Assembly (NCBI GenBank): GCA_038323835.1
Contig: JBBQHI010000011.1
Coordinates: forward strand, 25,138-89,137
From: JACVRW01 sp038323835
GTDB taxonomy: Bacteria > Actinomycetota > Thermoleophilia > Solirubrobacterales > Thermoleophilaceae
Reading direction: 5' to 3'
DNA: 64,000 bases
A program made the translations under genes and the position numbers. Shown one piece after another: positions 7,684 to 15,369 of this stretch. Each line of letters opens with the position of its first letter. Position 1 is the first letter of the stretch. The notes under the pieces are model-generated. The model searched no databases and had not been told where the DNA came from. It worked only from the letters and a program-made list of their open reading frames with translations.

Positions 7684-8618
7684 GCGGCAGCCGCCTCCAC
7701 ACGCGGCGCGGCCACCTCGATCAGTTCGCCGCCGTCCAGCACCAGCACGCCGCCGTGGATCAGCCGCGAGGGTCCGGCGGCGGGCCCGGCCAGCAGTGCC
7801 GTCTTGGCCAGCACCTCGGCCTCGAGCGCCGTGGGGGCGAGGGCGGTGGCCTGGGCCACGCCGGTCCACGCGGAGGTGCCGCGGCCGGGGTCGATCAGGT
7901 GGTGGCCCGGGCGCCCCGCGGCGTCGCGCCAGGCGCGTGCGGTGATGCCGCTGGTGGCCACGGCGCCGTCGGTCACGTGCAGCTCGGCCACCGACCCGCC
8001 GTCCCAGGGATCGCGGACGAACACGAGGCGCTCGAGCCCGGACGCCCCGCCGATGCGGAGATCCCCCGCGCAGTCCACGGAGTAGGAGTCGAGGTCGGCC
8101 AGGGAGCCGGCGATCAGATCGGCGGCCAGGCCCTTGCCGATGCCGCCGGAGTCGATGCGGATCCCGGCCGGTCGCCGGACCGTGCCCGCGGCGGGGTCCA
8201 CGGACACGTGCCGCCAGAGGGCGGCCGGGTCCGGCACTGCCGGCCGTGGACGTGCGTGCGGAGCGGCACGCGGGCGGGGCTCGGCGTGCGGCTCGATGGA
8301 GGCGCGGTAGCCGGCCGTCTCGAGGGCGTCGAGGCAGGTGGCGTCCACCAGGCCCCCGCTCAGCTCTCCCGCCCAGCTCACGGCCTCGGCCAGCTCGAGA
8401 AGGAGACGTGAGACCGGAACCTCGGTCCTTGGGTCCGCGTTCAGCAGGCTCAGCTCGGAGGACGGGGAGAAGCGCGTGAGGCGCGAGTGGATCCAGAGCA
8501 GACGGGCCGCCGCCGGCGCCAGCACGGAGTCGAGCTCCTCGCGCGCCGCGTCGGGACCCGACGCCGCCACCGCGGCCCGGCCGCCGAAGCACCCGAGCTC
8601 TCGCCGGCGCTCGATCAC
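7680..8618 (-). CDS. apbE: FAD:protein FMN transferase (ApbE-like)
   Basis: 312 residues from GTG 8618, chosen because it overlaps the stop of the upstream small gene (GTGA, 8615-8618). ApbE landmarks: WIHSRLTRFSPSSELSLLN near the N-terminus, the DSGGIGKGLAADLI nucleotide-binding loop (usually D-x-GGIAKG), DCAGDLRIGG and the HHLIDPGRG metal/FMN-site motif. The enzyme transfers FMN from FAD onto Thr or Ser of extracytosolic redox proteins. It sits between a small Ser/Thr-rich membrane protein and a ferric-reductase-like protein, a typical flavinylation gene neighbourhood. No classic lipoprotein signal is seen, so its location is unclear. Confidence 0.88.
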   Translation of the reverse strand: MIERRRELGCFGGRAAVAASGPDAAREELDSVLAPAAARLLWIHSRLTRFSPSSELSLLNADPRTEVPVSRLLLELAEAVSWAGELSGGLVDATCLDALETAGYRASIEPHAEPRPRAAPHARPRPAVPDPAALWRHVSVDPAAGTVRRPAGIRIDSGGIGKGLAADLIAGSLADLDSYSVDCAGDLRIGGASGLERLVFVRDPWDGGSVAELHVTDGAVATSGITARAWRDAAGRPGHHLIDPGRGTSAWTGVAQATALAPTALEAEVLAKTALLAGPAAGPSRLIHGGVLVLDGGELIEVAAPRVEAAAA

Positions 8619-8851
8619 GACTGGCTCGTGGTGAGCGGCGTGGAGGCCTGGCTCGCCGTGTCGCCGGAGGATGTATCGCCGCTCGTGGTCGAGCTGGCCG
8701 CCGCGGACACGGCGGTGCTCGCGCTGGACGTGGAGGCGCCCCCGGGCCCGAGCTTCACCACGGCGCCCCACACCGCCATGAACACGACGAGCGTGGACAC
8801 GGCCACGGTCCGGCGGAGGGAGGCCACTCGCTGGGTGCGGGAGTTGGGCAT
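8615..8851 (-). CDS. Small single-pass membrane protein with Ser/Thr-rich tail
   Basis: 78 residues: a basic N-terminus (MPNSRTQRVASLRR), one transmembrane helix (about 15-34, TVAVSTLVVFMAVWGAVVKL) and a tail of about 43 residues made almost only of Ser, Thr, Ala and Gly, with the repeated element SGDT. First gene of the apbE operon, coupled to apbE by a GTGA overlap. No family recognised. The tail should lie outside the cell and could be an electron shuttle or flavinylation target, but it lacks a recognisable FMN-binding domain, so this is speculation. Confidence 0.6.
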   Translation of the reverse strand: MPNSRTQRVASLRRTVAVSTLVVFMAVWGAVVKLGPGGASTSSASTAVSAAASSTTSGDTSSGDTASQASTPLTTSQS

Positions 8852-8923
8852 GCACGGCAAGGTGGCACCTGACCCTGAGCGGAGCCTGAGGATCGGCCAA
8901 GAGCTCCCTAAGAGTGACCCCCT

Positions 8924-8929
8924 TACCCT
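8924..8929 (+). promoter_or_regulatory. -10 box of a probable leaderless promoter
   Basis: TACCCT lies 6 nt before the GTG at 8936, with no Shine-Dalgarno. Confidence 0.4.
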
Positions 8930-8935
8930 TGGGAC

Positions 8936-9232
8936 GTGACGTATTTCCAGGCGGTTCGCATCTACTCGCTGATCGAGGTCTTCATCTTCACCTCGCTGGT
9001 GGTGGTGGCGGTGGGCGGCTTCGGCGCGAACGCGGAGACCGTGCTCGGCTGGACGCACGGCTTCGGCTGGATCGTGCTCTGCCTCCTGGTGGCTCACGGC
9101 TGCCGGAAGCGAGTGTTCCCCTGGACGCTGCTGGCGGCCACCGTCTCGCCGCTCGGGCCGGTGGGCAGCACCGCGGGGCTCGAGTACCTCGCCCGCCGGC
9201 GTGCTCCCGACACCGCCTCGGTCGGCGGGTAG
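8936..9232 (+). CDS. Small integral membrane protein, DUF3817-like
   Basis: 98 residues with three hydrophobic helices: an N-terminal YSLIEVFIFTSLVVVAVG, then WTHGFGWIVLCLLVAHGC and a C-terminal TLLAATVSPLGPVGSTAGL followed by a basic end. The early IE in the first helix, central W-x-H-G and short length resemble DUF3817 membrane proteins. No function is known. pgsA follows 18 nt after the stop, so co-transcription is likely. Confidence 0.6.
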   Translation: MTYFQAVRIYSLIEVFIFTSLVVVAVGGFGANAETVLGWTHGFGWIVLCLLVAHGCRKRVFPWTLLAATVSPLGPVGSTAGLEYLARRRAPDTASVGG

Positions 9233-9250
9233 CCTCACCGCGGCCGATAC

Positions 9251-9817
9251 GTGTTCCCGCTCAACCTCCCCAACGCCCTCACGCTGATCCGGATCCTGCT
9301 CGTGCCGGTGCTCGTGGTGGCCCTCACGGTGGAGACCCCGCACGGCTCCACTATCGCCGCGGTGGTGTTTGCCGTGGCCGCGCTCACCGACGGGCTGGAC
9401 GGCTACATCGCGCGTTCACGCCAGGCGGTCACGACGTTCGGCAAGGTCATGGACCCGGTGGCCGACAAGCTCATGATCGCGGCGGCCCTGATCGCCCTGA
9501 TCAGCCTGGACCGCCTGGCTGCCTGGGTGGGGATGCTGATCATCGCGCGCGAGTTCGCGGTCAGCGGTCTCCGCATCGCCGCGGGGCAGCAGGGCGTGGT
9601 CATCCCCGCGAGCGGGCTGGGAAAGCTGAAGACGATGGTGCAGGTCGTGGCCGTGCTGGCCCTCATCGCCGCCCACGACAGCAGCGACCTCTGGGTCCAG
9701 GCGCTGGTCTACGCGATGGTCGTGATCACCGTGGTCTCTGGTGCCGACTACTTCCTGAACTTCCGCCGCCGCCTGGAGCAGGCGTCACGAGGAGAGGGAC
9801 GGCCCGAGGCGGCCTAG
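9251..9817 (+). CDS. pgsA: CDP-diacylglycerol--glycerol-3-phosphate 3-phosphatidyltransferase
   Basis: 188-residue integral membrane enzyme making phosphatidylglycerol phosphate, the committed step to phosphatidylglycerol and cardiolipin. The CDP-alcohol phosphatidyltransferase signature D-x2-D-G-x2-A-R-x8-G-x3-D-x3-D is complete: DGLDGYIARSR, then FGKVMDPVADK. It begins with the usual LNLPNALTLIRILLVPV helix; four to five further helices follow. GTG start. A hairpin repeat copy begins 28 nt after its stop. Confidence 0.93.
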   Translation: MFPLNLPNALTLIRILLVPVLVVALTVETPHGSTIAAVVFAVAALTDGLDGYIARSRQAVTTFGKVMDPVADKLMIAAALIALISLDRLAAWVGMLIIAREFAVSGLRIAAGQQGVVIPASGLGKLKTMVQVVAVLALIAAHDSSDLWVQALVYAMVVITVVSGADYFLNFRRRLEQASRGEGRPEAA

Positions 9818-9844
9818 GCGAGGAGGTGAACCGCGCCACCGAGG

Positions 9845-9890
9845 GAGGAGCGGAGCCCGATCGGTGATCGGGCGAGCACCGGACCATGCC
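9845..9890 (+). repeat. Dispersed hairpin repeat, copy 1
   Basis: GGAGCGGAG, then the hairpin CCCGATC-GGT-GATCGGG (9856-9872), then CGAGCACCG and ACCATGCC. It starts 28 nt after the pgsA stop, in the same orientation as pgsA. Confidence 0.85.
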
Positions 9891-9894
9891 TAGG

Positions 9895-9938
9895 CGAGGA
9901 GCGGAGCCCGATCGGTGATCGGGCGAGCACCGCAGCCA
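9895..9938 (+). repeat. Dispersed hairpin repeat, copy 2
   Basis: Direct tandem of copy 1 with a period of about 50 bp and an identical CCCGATC-GGT-GATCGGG hairpin. It ends CGCAGCCA, 2 bp from the stop codon of the convergent gene at 9940. Confidence 0.85.
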
Positions 9939-9939
9939 C

Positions 9940-10383
9940 TCAATCGTGGTGGGTTTCGCTGGCTGCGAGGCGCTCACTGAGCTCCTCGCGGCTGGTGCCG
10001 CGCAGGTAGAGGACGCGGTCGAAGAGGCGTCCGTACACGTCGAGCACGGCGAAGAGAAGGTCGGGCGTTCCCACGGTGTTGGCGTCGCGGGCGCCGGCCA
10101 GCTCGCTGGCTCGCCGGGCCACGTCGTCGAGGATGTTCGCCCCGAAGGCCGGGGTGCCGGCCACGTCGCCCGAATGATCCGCGTCCGAGCCGGTCATGAG
10201 GGGGGACTCACCCACGCCCAGGCCCTGAAGCGCCGAGCCCACCTGCCCGTGGAGACGCAGCGCGCGCAGCCACCGCTCCGCCTCGTCCTCGGCCGAGTGT
10301 GCGAAGGGCATCGCGGTTCCGGCGAGTGCGACCACGAGGGCCGCGTCCTGCGAAAGGGGAATGTGTCGGTGCTTGATCGTCAT
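9940..10383 (-). CDS. Clp N-terminal-domain-like protein, function unknown
   Basis: 147 residues from the ATG at 10383, which has a good Shine-Dalgarno (GGAGG, 6 nt away); the longer reading to 10458 lacks this. The second half (ILDDVARRASELAGARDANTV, then GTPDLLFAVLDVYGRLFDRVL and SREELSERLA) resembles one repeat of the Clp/ClpS-partner N domain (VGTEHLLLALL pattern). No ATPase domain is present. It could be a stand-alone Clp-N-like adaptor, but the similarity is weak. Both flanks carry hairpin repeats. Confidence 0.6.
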   Translation of the reverse strand: MTIKHRHIPLSQDAALVVALAGTAMPFAHSAEDEAERWLRALRLHGQVGSALQGLGVGESPLMTGSDADHSGDVAGTPAFGANILDDVARRASELAGARDANTVGTPDLLFAVLDVYGRLFDRVLYLRGTSREELSERLAASETHHD

Positions 10384-10474
10384 GTACGCCTCCGTGCGTC
10401 TACGAGCTACATCGGCAGTCCGGCCGGACCGCTTGATGGCCGCGTGCATATCCACCAAATCGACTGGGTCCCTG

Positions 10475-10569
10475 GGAGGAGCGGAGCTCGATCGGTGATC
10501 CTGCTGCGGTGCTCGCTTGATCGCCGATCAAGCTGCGCTCCTCGCCGCGAGCGAGCACCGCACCATGCC
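10475..10569 (+). repeat. Dispersed hairpin repeat, copies 3 and 4 (nested)
   Basis: Copy 3 on the plus strand starts with GGAGGAGCGGAGCTCGATC-GGT-GATC (10475-10500) and resumes after an interruption as GAGCGAGCACCG and CACCATGCC (about 10548-10569). The interruption holds an inverted copy 4 (about 10504-10545) whose hairpin, read on the minus strand, is CTTGATC-GGC-GATCAAG. The block ends 2 bp from the folE2 stop codon. Confidence 0.8.
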
Positions 10570-10570
10570 A

Positions 10571-11563
10571 TCAGCTGCCTTCGAGCCACTCCCTCATGGT
10601 CACGTGGCGACCGCTGCGCTCGCCGCGGTCCAGCTCGCTCGCGAGCTCCGAGACGAGCCCGTGGCGCTCGGCCACGACGTTGTGCTTGTGGATCGTCTCG
10701 AAGTTTTCCTGGCGGGCCGAGATGAACGCGTTCGCCCCAAGCTCCCCGTATCTCGTGCTCGCCTGGCTCACCATCTCGCGCACGCAGTCCTCCACGTAGC
10801 GCGGGCGCCGGTGGGCCTTCTCCACCACCTCCACCTCGTCTGAGCGCTTCATCAGCTCGTAGATCTCCGAGCTCATCGAGCTCTCGACGATCGTGAGCAG
10901 ATCCTCCGCCTCGACGGCGAGGTCACAGGTCTCGGGGCAGCCCACGTGGAGGGTTCCGATTCCGCGCTGGTTGTGGGTGGCCACGGGCACGGCGCCGAAG
11001 ATGCGGCCGATCTCGTCGTCGGTGAAGCCCTCCGCCTTGAGCCGCTCCTGCGAGCGCTCCATCACCATCTCCTGGGCGCACGGGCAGGCGGTCATCCCCT
11101 GCGCCTGGACCCCCACGAGCCGGCGGGTGCCGCGCTCGGACGCCACCGCGGAGCCGAACAGCGTGTAGATCTCCTGGGTCATCGTGCCCGAGGCCGGCGC
11201 GGCCTTGGTCTCGGGATAGCGCGCGGCGATCGTCACCTCGGCGCGCAGGCCGCCCTGGCGGTCGCGCACGCGCTCGGCGATGTGAGCGGCCAGCGTCTCG
11301 GCCTTGAAGGCCTCGCGGATCACCACCTCGTCGATGGCCTCGTTCACGACCTCCTCGAAGCGCGACATGTGCGCGCCCTTCTGCTCGGGCCCCAGATCCA
11401 CGAAGCATTCGAGCTCGGCGTAGAAGAGCTGCTCGCGGCCGTTCGGCTTGATCCGGACGACCTTCTCCACGCCGGTCACGCCGACCCTGGAGAGGCTCAC
11501 CTGAGTGGCCGGACGGCGGGCCTGCACGTCCTCGCCGAGAAGCGCGATTCGATCGCTTGTCAC
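10571..11563 (-). CDS. folE2: GTP cyclohydrolase FolE2/MptA type
   Basis: Converts GTP to dihydroneopterin (tri- or cyclic) phosphate, the entry step to folate or pterins, using the metal-flexible FolE2 family rather than FolE1. About 330 residues with the family signatures GMTACPCAQEMV (metal-site Cys), ATHNQRGIGTLH and a C-terminal ARQENFETIHKHNV. The length and the long insert resemble archaeal MptA more than short bacterial FolE2. GTG 11563 is preferred to GTG 11572 because TATCGT lies 7 nt before it; either is possible. Confidence 0.9.
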   Translation of the reverse strand: MTSDRIALLGEDVQARRPATQVSLSRVGVTGVEKVVRIKPNGREQLFYAELECFVDLGPEQKGAHMSRFEEVVNEAIDEVVIREAFKAETLAAHIAERVRDRQGGLRAEVTIAARYPETKAAPASGTMTQEIYTLFGSAVASERGTRRLVGVQAQGMTACPCAQEMVMERSQERLKAEGFTDDEIGRIFGAVPVATHNQRGIGTLHVGCPETCDLAVEAEDLLTIVESSMSSEIYELMKRSDEVEVVEKAHRRPRYVEDCVREMVSQASTRYGELGANAFISARQENFETIHKHNVVAERHGLVSELASELDRGERSGRHVTMREWLEGS

Positions 11564-11570
11564 GCCTCTC

Positions 11571-11576
11571 ACGATA
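11571..11576 (-). promoter_or_regulatory. -10 box of a probable leaderless promoter
   Basis: TATCGT on the minus strand ends 7 nt before the GTG at 11563; it overlaps the alternative GTG start at 11572. Confidence 0.3.
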
Positions 11577-11747
11577 CCTGGGGGTCATGCGACGGATCGC
11601 ACGAGCGGGTGTAGACTCGTCGCGGCTGCACGCTGGAGCCTGTCCTCCGATAGCTCAGCCCCTCGCGGCACGCGCTGCGAACGCCCAACAACCGAGAGTC
11701 CCAACAAGGCCTTCATGGGTAGGGCCGCAACGGTTGAAGGAGTGGGG

Positions 11748-12869
11748 TTGAGCGAGAAGCACGAGGGAGTAGCAGTGCTCGTTGGAGGGAGCGAGACGCC
11801 GATCCTCGAGGTCGAGGAACTGCGCTCGCTCGTGACCGAAGGCAAGGAACGCGGGTTCCTGACGTTCGAGGAGATCGCGGCCTGCCTCGAGGAAGTGGAA
11901 GTGACCAAGGAGCAGGTCCGTGACCTGCACCTGCACCTGCTGGATGCCGGCATCGAGATCGTCTCGCTGGACGGCAAGGTGATCGAGCCGCCGCCGGCGG
12001 AGGTCCCACAGGCCAAGAAGCCGGAGATCGACCTCACCGTCGAGCCGAGCCTCGACTCGCTGCGGCTCTATCTGCGCTCGATCGGGCGGGTGGACCTGCT
12101 GACCGCCGACGAGGAGGTGACGCTGGCCAAGCGCATCGAGCGTGGCGACATGATCGCCAAGCAGCAGATGATCGAGGCGAATCTCCGGCTCGTGGTGTCA
12201 ATCGCCAAGGGCTACCTGGGCCGCGGGCTCTCGTTCCTGGACCTGATCCAGGAAGGTTCGCTGGGCCTGATCCGCGCGGTGGAGAAGTTCGACTACCGCC
12301 GCGGCTACAAGTTCTCGACCTACGCCACCTGGTGGATCCGCCAAGCCGTGACCCGTGCGATCGCCGACAAGGCGCGCACCATCCGCATCCCGGTGCACAT
12401 GGTGGAGAAGCTGAACAAGGTCGTGCACGTGGAGCGCCAGCTCGTCCAGGAGTTCGGGCGCGAGCCGACTCCGGACGAGATCGCCGCGGAGCTCGAATGG
12501 ACCGGGCGCGAGGTCAAGGACATCCTGCGCATCGCGCAGCTCCCGGTGTCGCTGGAGAAGCCGATCGGCGAGGAGGAGGACTCCGAGCTGGGCGACTTCG
12601 TGGAGGACGAGACGGCGGAGTCGCCGTTCGAGCGGGCCTCCGAGAACCTGCGGCGCGAGAACGTGAAGCGGGCGCTGGAGGCGCTGCCCTCACGCGAGCG
12701 CGAGGTGATCGAGATGCGCTACGGCCTCACCGGCCACAAGGCGCGGACGCTCGAGGAGGTGGGCCGCGCGTTCGGGGTCACCCGCGAGCGGATACGCCAG
12801 ATCGAGAACAACACGCTGAAGAAGCTGGAGGGGCTGCCGGAGGCCCAGCGCCTCAGGGACGCCTCATGA
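11748..12869 (+). CDS. rpoD: RNA polymerase primary sigma factor (RpoD/SigA)
   Basis: About 373 residues. The region 1.1-like N-terminus (VEELRSLVTEGKERGFLTFEEI) is followed by an acidic and Pro-rich linker, then SLRLYLRSIGRVDLLTADEE (1.2), the 2.1-2.4 block (IEANLRLVVSIAKGY, then FLDLIQEGSLGLIRAVEKFD and STYATWWIRQAVTRAIADKA), region 3 (IRIPVHMVEKLNK) and region 4 (EREVIEMRYGL, then ARTLEEVGRAFGVTRERIRQIE). It directs core polymerase to -35/-10 promoters. TTG 11748 is chosen because GAAGGAG lies 5 nt upstream; ATG 11715 is an in-frame alternative with a weaker site. The 3' end overlaps the convergent GNAT gene by 17 bp. Confidence 0.95.
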   Translation: MSEKHEGVAVLVGGSETPILEVEELRSLVTEGKERGFLTFEEIAACLEEVEVTKEQVRDLHLHLLDAGIEIVSLDGKVIEPPPAEVPQAKKPEIDLTVEPSLDSLRLYLRSIGRVDLLTADEEVTLAKRIERGDMIAKQQMIEANLRLVVSIAKGYLGRGLSFLDLIQEGSLGLIRAVEKFDYRRGYKFSTYATWWIRQAVTRAIADKARTIRIPVHMVEKLNKVVHVERQLVQEFGREPTPDEIAAELEWTGREVKDILRIAQLPVSLEKPIGEEEDSELGDFVEDETAESPFERASENLRRENVKRALEALPSREREVIEMRYGLTGHKARTLEEVGRAFGVTRERIRQIENNTLKKLEGLPEAQRLRDAS

Positions 12870-13497
12870 ACCACATCCGAACCCCGCGCGGCAGCTCGCC
12901 GCTGCCCATCTCCTCGAAGCCGAAGCTGGCGTAGTAGGGGAGGTTGGCGGGGTTGTCGGTGTCCAGGTAGACCGGGGCGCGCGCATCCTCGAATACCTGG
13001 TGCAACAGCGCCCTTCCGATGCCCCGGCGCTGGTGCTCGGGGTCCACCGCGAGGAACCACAGGAACACGTGCCGCTCCTGCGGATGGCCTCCGTCCTGCA
13101 CCGCCGACACCCGCAGCCCGCGCACGATCGGGGCCGGGCCGGCGAGTAGGAAGCCGGGGACGTAGGAGAAGAACGTGCGCGCGGGGGGCGGATAGAGACC
13201 GGCGGCGAACGTGGCCGCCACTCCCACGAGCTGCCCGTCCCGGAACGCGCCGTAGACAGGTCCGCCGTGGCGGTCCATGACCCCGATCGCGGAGCGGTGG
13301 TAGACCCGGGCCACCAGTCGCCGGTGCGCGGTGTTGCTCGGCCCCACCGCGAGCCAGCCCGGGTCGTGCAGGAGCGCCTCGGTGATGATGCGCGCCGCCT
13401 CCCCGTACAGGTGGGGCTCGATCGGGCGGACCTCGGTGGGGTGGATCGTCGCGGCGATGGCCGGCGAACTATCGGCGATCCGCCGGTTCGTGTCCAA
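12853..13497 (-). CDS. GNAT-family N-acetyltransferase
   Basis: 214 residues. Acetyl-CoA-binding motif A is clear: FLAVDPEHQRRGIGRALL, followed by a motif B-like YLDTDNPANLPYYASFGFEEM. The N-terminal half (LYGEAARIITEALLHDPGWL) is typical of the Actinobacterial GNAT group acting on small molecules or peptides. Substrate unknown. TTG start; its promoter region is shared divergently with tRNA-Tyr. Confidence 0.85.
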   Translation of the reverse strand: MDTNRRIADSSPAIAATIHPTEVRPIEPHLYGEAARIITEALLHDPGWLAVGPSNTAHRRLVARVYHRSAIGVMDRHGGPVYGAFRDGQLVGVAATFAAGLYPPPARTFFSYVPGFLLAGPAPIVRGLRVSAVQDGGHPQERHVFLWFLAVDPEHQRRGIGRALLHQVFEDARAPVYLDTDNPANLPYYASFGFEEMGSGELPRGVRMWFMRRP

Positions 13498-13531
13498 GGT
13501 CCACGTCTACAATCGCCGCTCTGCACCACTT

Positions 13532-13613
13532 GGGGGGATGTCCGAGTGGCTAAAGGAGCGGCGCTGTAAACGCCGTGGCACTGCCTACGCAGGTTCGAAT
13601 CCTGCTCCCCCCA
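13532..13613 (+). tRNA. tRNA-Tyr (GTA)
   Basis: An 82-nt class II tRNA. The acceptor GGGGGGA pairs with TCCCCCC, the D-arm contains GAGTGGCTAAAGGAG, the anticodon loop CTGTAAA holds GTA at 13566-13568, a variable arm follows, and the T-arm is GCAGG-TTCGAAT-CCTGC. CCA is not encoded. A TACAAT box 18 nt upstream (13508-13513) may be its -10. Confidence 0.95.
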
Positions 13614-13641
13614 CTTCGCTCGCCATAATCGAAGGCGCAGT

Positions 13642-13714
<73 letters not shown>

Positions 13715-13815
13715 TCACGCGGATTTCCATTGCGTTGGCGGACCCGGTATGAGAAGTTGATCGCTCAAAGGTCGCTGACAGGGAGGTCTCTGGCCCAGAC
13801 GTTTGGAGTCCTCGC

Positions 13816-13946
13816 GTGAAGCGTTTGCTGCTGGCTGCGCGGTGGGGGATCCGAAGCCGACGACGTACATCTCCGATACCGGCGCGACGCTCAACGCGGA
13901 CGTCTACTCGAGCGTGGCCGGTGACACGGAGTTCTGGTGGCGCTAA
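13816..13946 (+). pseudogene. Remnant of a secreted protein with a TGATLN-type repeat
   Basis: A GTG at 13816 begins MKRLLLAA-like signal peptide sequence. After a run of five Gs (13844-13848) the reading moves to another frame and continues PTTYISDTGATLNADV, then SSVAGDTEFWWR, then stop TAA at 13944-13946. The second part resembles the TGATLNGTVNPNG and YxFEYG pattern of fibronectin-like surface repeats in Thermoleophilia. The break falls exactly where the repeat should go on (W-R-Y-G), so this looks like a truncated and frameshifted fragment of a larger gene. Confidence 0.4.
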
Positions 13947-14087
13947 CGAATCCCCGAGCGCGACATAGCGAAGCGGTGCCGCATGCGCTGCTTGCGCCGA
14001 GGCGGCCGCCCCAGCGAAGACGGCGCAGGCGACGGCAAGCGCAAGCAGGCGGGTGCGACCGGGCGGCGGGAGCGTGTGGGCACTCGT
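13947..14087 (-). pseudogene. Remnant: N-terminus of an SGNH/GDSL hydrolase
   Basis: On the minus strand a strong GGAGGAG is followed by an ACG where an ATG is expected (14087-14085). The frame then reads a signal peptide (RTRLLALAVACAVFAGAAAS, AQAAHA cleavage) and APLRYVALGDS, the classic start of a secreted SGNH hydrolase with its catalytic Ser. Similarity stops at GDS, where the sequence changes into the plus-strand remnant. The start codon is lost and more than 80% of the gene is gone. Confidence 0.5.
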
Positions 14088-14170
14088 CTCTCCTCCTCAG
14101 GGAACTATCCAGAAACAACGACGTTTCCGGACTGTACCCCCGACGCCTCCAAAGCTGCGTGGTGTGAGCC

Positions 14171-14946
14171 CTAGTTGACCGGGATCGCTATGAGACTGTT
14201 GGAGCTGGCTGAGCCGTTGGCCGTGGTCACGTCGCACTCGAGGCTCAATTGAGTCGGCGAGGTCGTGGTCACCGCTTGTAGCGATACCGGTATCGCGGCG
14301 AGCGCGGGCAGCGTCTTCATCGCGACCTGGTCGATGGCGGTCGTGCCTGCCTTCAGCACGCAATCCACGGTGTCGCCGGCCCCGGAATGGGTCAGCTGGG
14401 TCTTCGCGAACACCACGTAGTTGCCTGCCGGAACCGCGAGGCTCACCACCACCGTTGGCGGGGTGGCGGTGGGGAGGGCGACGACTCCGGCCGTGGCCGA
14501 AAGCGGCCCGAGCACGCCGGCCGCGCCGTTGATGCCGTTGGTCCCGTCCGCTCCGTTCTCGCCGGCTGTGCCGTCCACGCCGTTGGCACCGTTAGGGCCG
14601 TTGGCGCCGTTGGCGCCATTGATGCCGGCCGCGCCGTTGGCGCCATTGGGGCCGTTCGCGCCGTTGACGCCCGACGCCCCGGTCGATCCGGCTTCGCCGG
14701 TGTTGCCCGCCGGGCCGGGATCGCCCTTCGAGCCGTGGGCACCCTGTAGGGACGCCTTCGTCTTCCTGCTGAGATCAGCCGAGCCGATCGCGCCGTTCCT
14801 GATCGTCTTGCTGGTCACAGCGCCCGTCGCGATGTCCGCGGCGCCGATGAGGCCCCTGGCGGCGACCGCCGGCCCTCCGAGTGCGAGGAAGAGGGTGCCG
14901 CCGCAGCGGCTACGACGACCGGAAGGATCGTGCCTGAACGCTTCAA
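14171..14946 (-). pseudogene. Collagen-like surface protein gene with N-terminal frameshift
   Basis: In one frame (open up to 15040) the protein reads GGTLFLALGGPAVAARGLIG, then IATGAVTSKTIRNGAIGSADL, about 25 Gly-X-Y triplets rich in Gly-Ala-Asn and Gly-x-Asn, and a C-terminal jelly-roll-like domain of about 110 residues ending IAIPVN. That frame has no start codon close to the signal sequence. The matching signal peptide (TTG at 14946, LKRSGTILPVVVAAAA) is in another frame, so a one-base-type indel around 14897-14910 is needed to join them. It is either decayed or a base-call error. The intact family forms exported or surface trimeric proteins. Confidence 0.6.
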
Positions 14947-15040
14947 GATGGGGTCCTGCACTTTCGGTAGACCGGTTGCCTCGCCGGCAGTGGCAACGAT
15001 CCTCAGTTGCGAGAAGCTCGTGCTCCCCTCTGAGACCCAT

Positions 15041-15369
15041 CGACGGTCCGGCGTCCCGACATGAGGGTTATGGACCCTTCGCGCCGCGATAATGCGTCGA
15101 TCTCGCGCGGTGAGATCGTCCGCAAAGCCACTTCGTGTGACGGAGCGGTCGACCCCGGAGCCAGCGGTGTTCCGCTGGCCCAGACGTACGCCGGCGTCTC
15201 GACCCTCAAGGACGGCCCGGGTGATCCGCCAGGACGATTTCCTGTCCCGGCCGAAGCCCTCGCGGCCGTGGGGATGTCGGAGTAGCGGCGGGTTCTCAGT
15301 CCGTCGCGCCCTGAACTCCAGGCGCCGGAGCGGCCGCCGGGGTGACCGATTTCTGGTGCGCCGGAAGAA
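15041..15369. other. Spacer without a supported gene
   Basis: Positions 15296-15369 are the out-of-frame tail of the MFS gene. The rest has a 74-codon plus-strand ORF (15061-15285) with no recognisable family and composition typical of chance ORFs at this GC. No hairpin, tRNA or repeat copy was seen. Confidence 0.5.

Noticed and set aside
13891..14174. 60-76 codon ORFs on both strands near the tRNA genes
   Set aside because: Arg-rich shadow frames; the frames with real similarity are the two remnants listed.
14400..14760. Possible tandem-repeat or CRISPR-like array
   Set aside because: The periodicity is the 9-bp codon period of Gly-X-Y triplets in a collagen-like gene; no direct repeats with unique spacers exist in the window.
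15061..15285. 74-codon plus-strand ORF
   Set aside because: No family, no Shine-Dalgarno or -10 box, in a decayed spacer.
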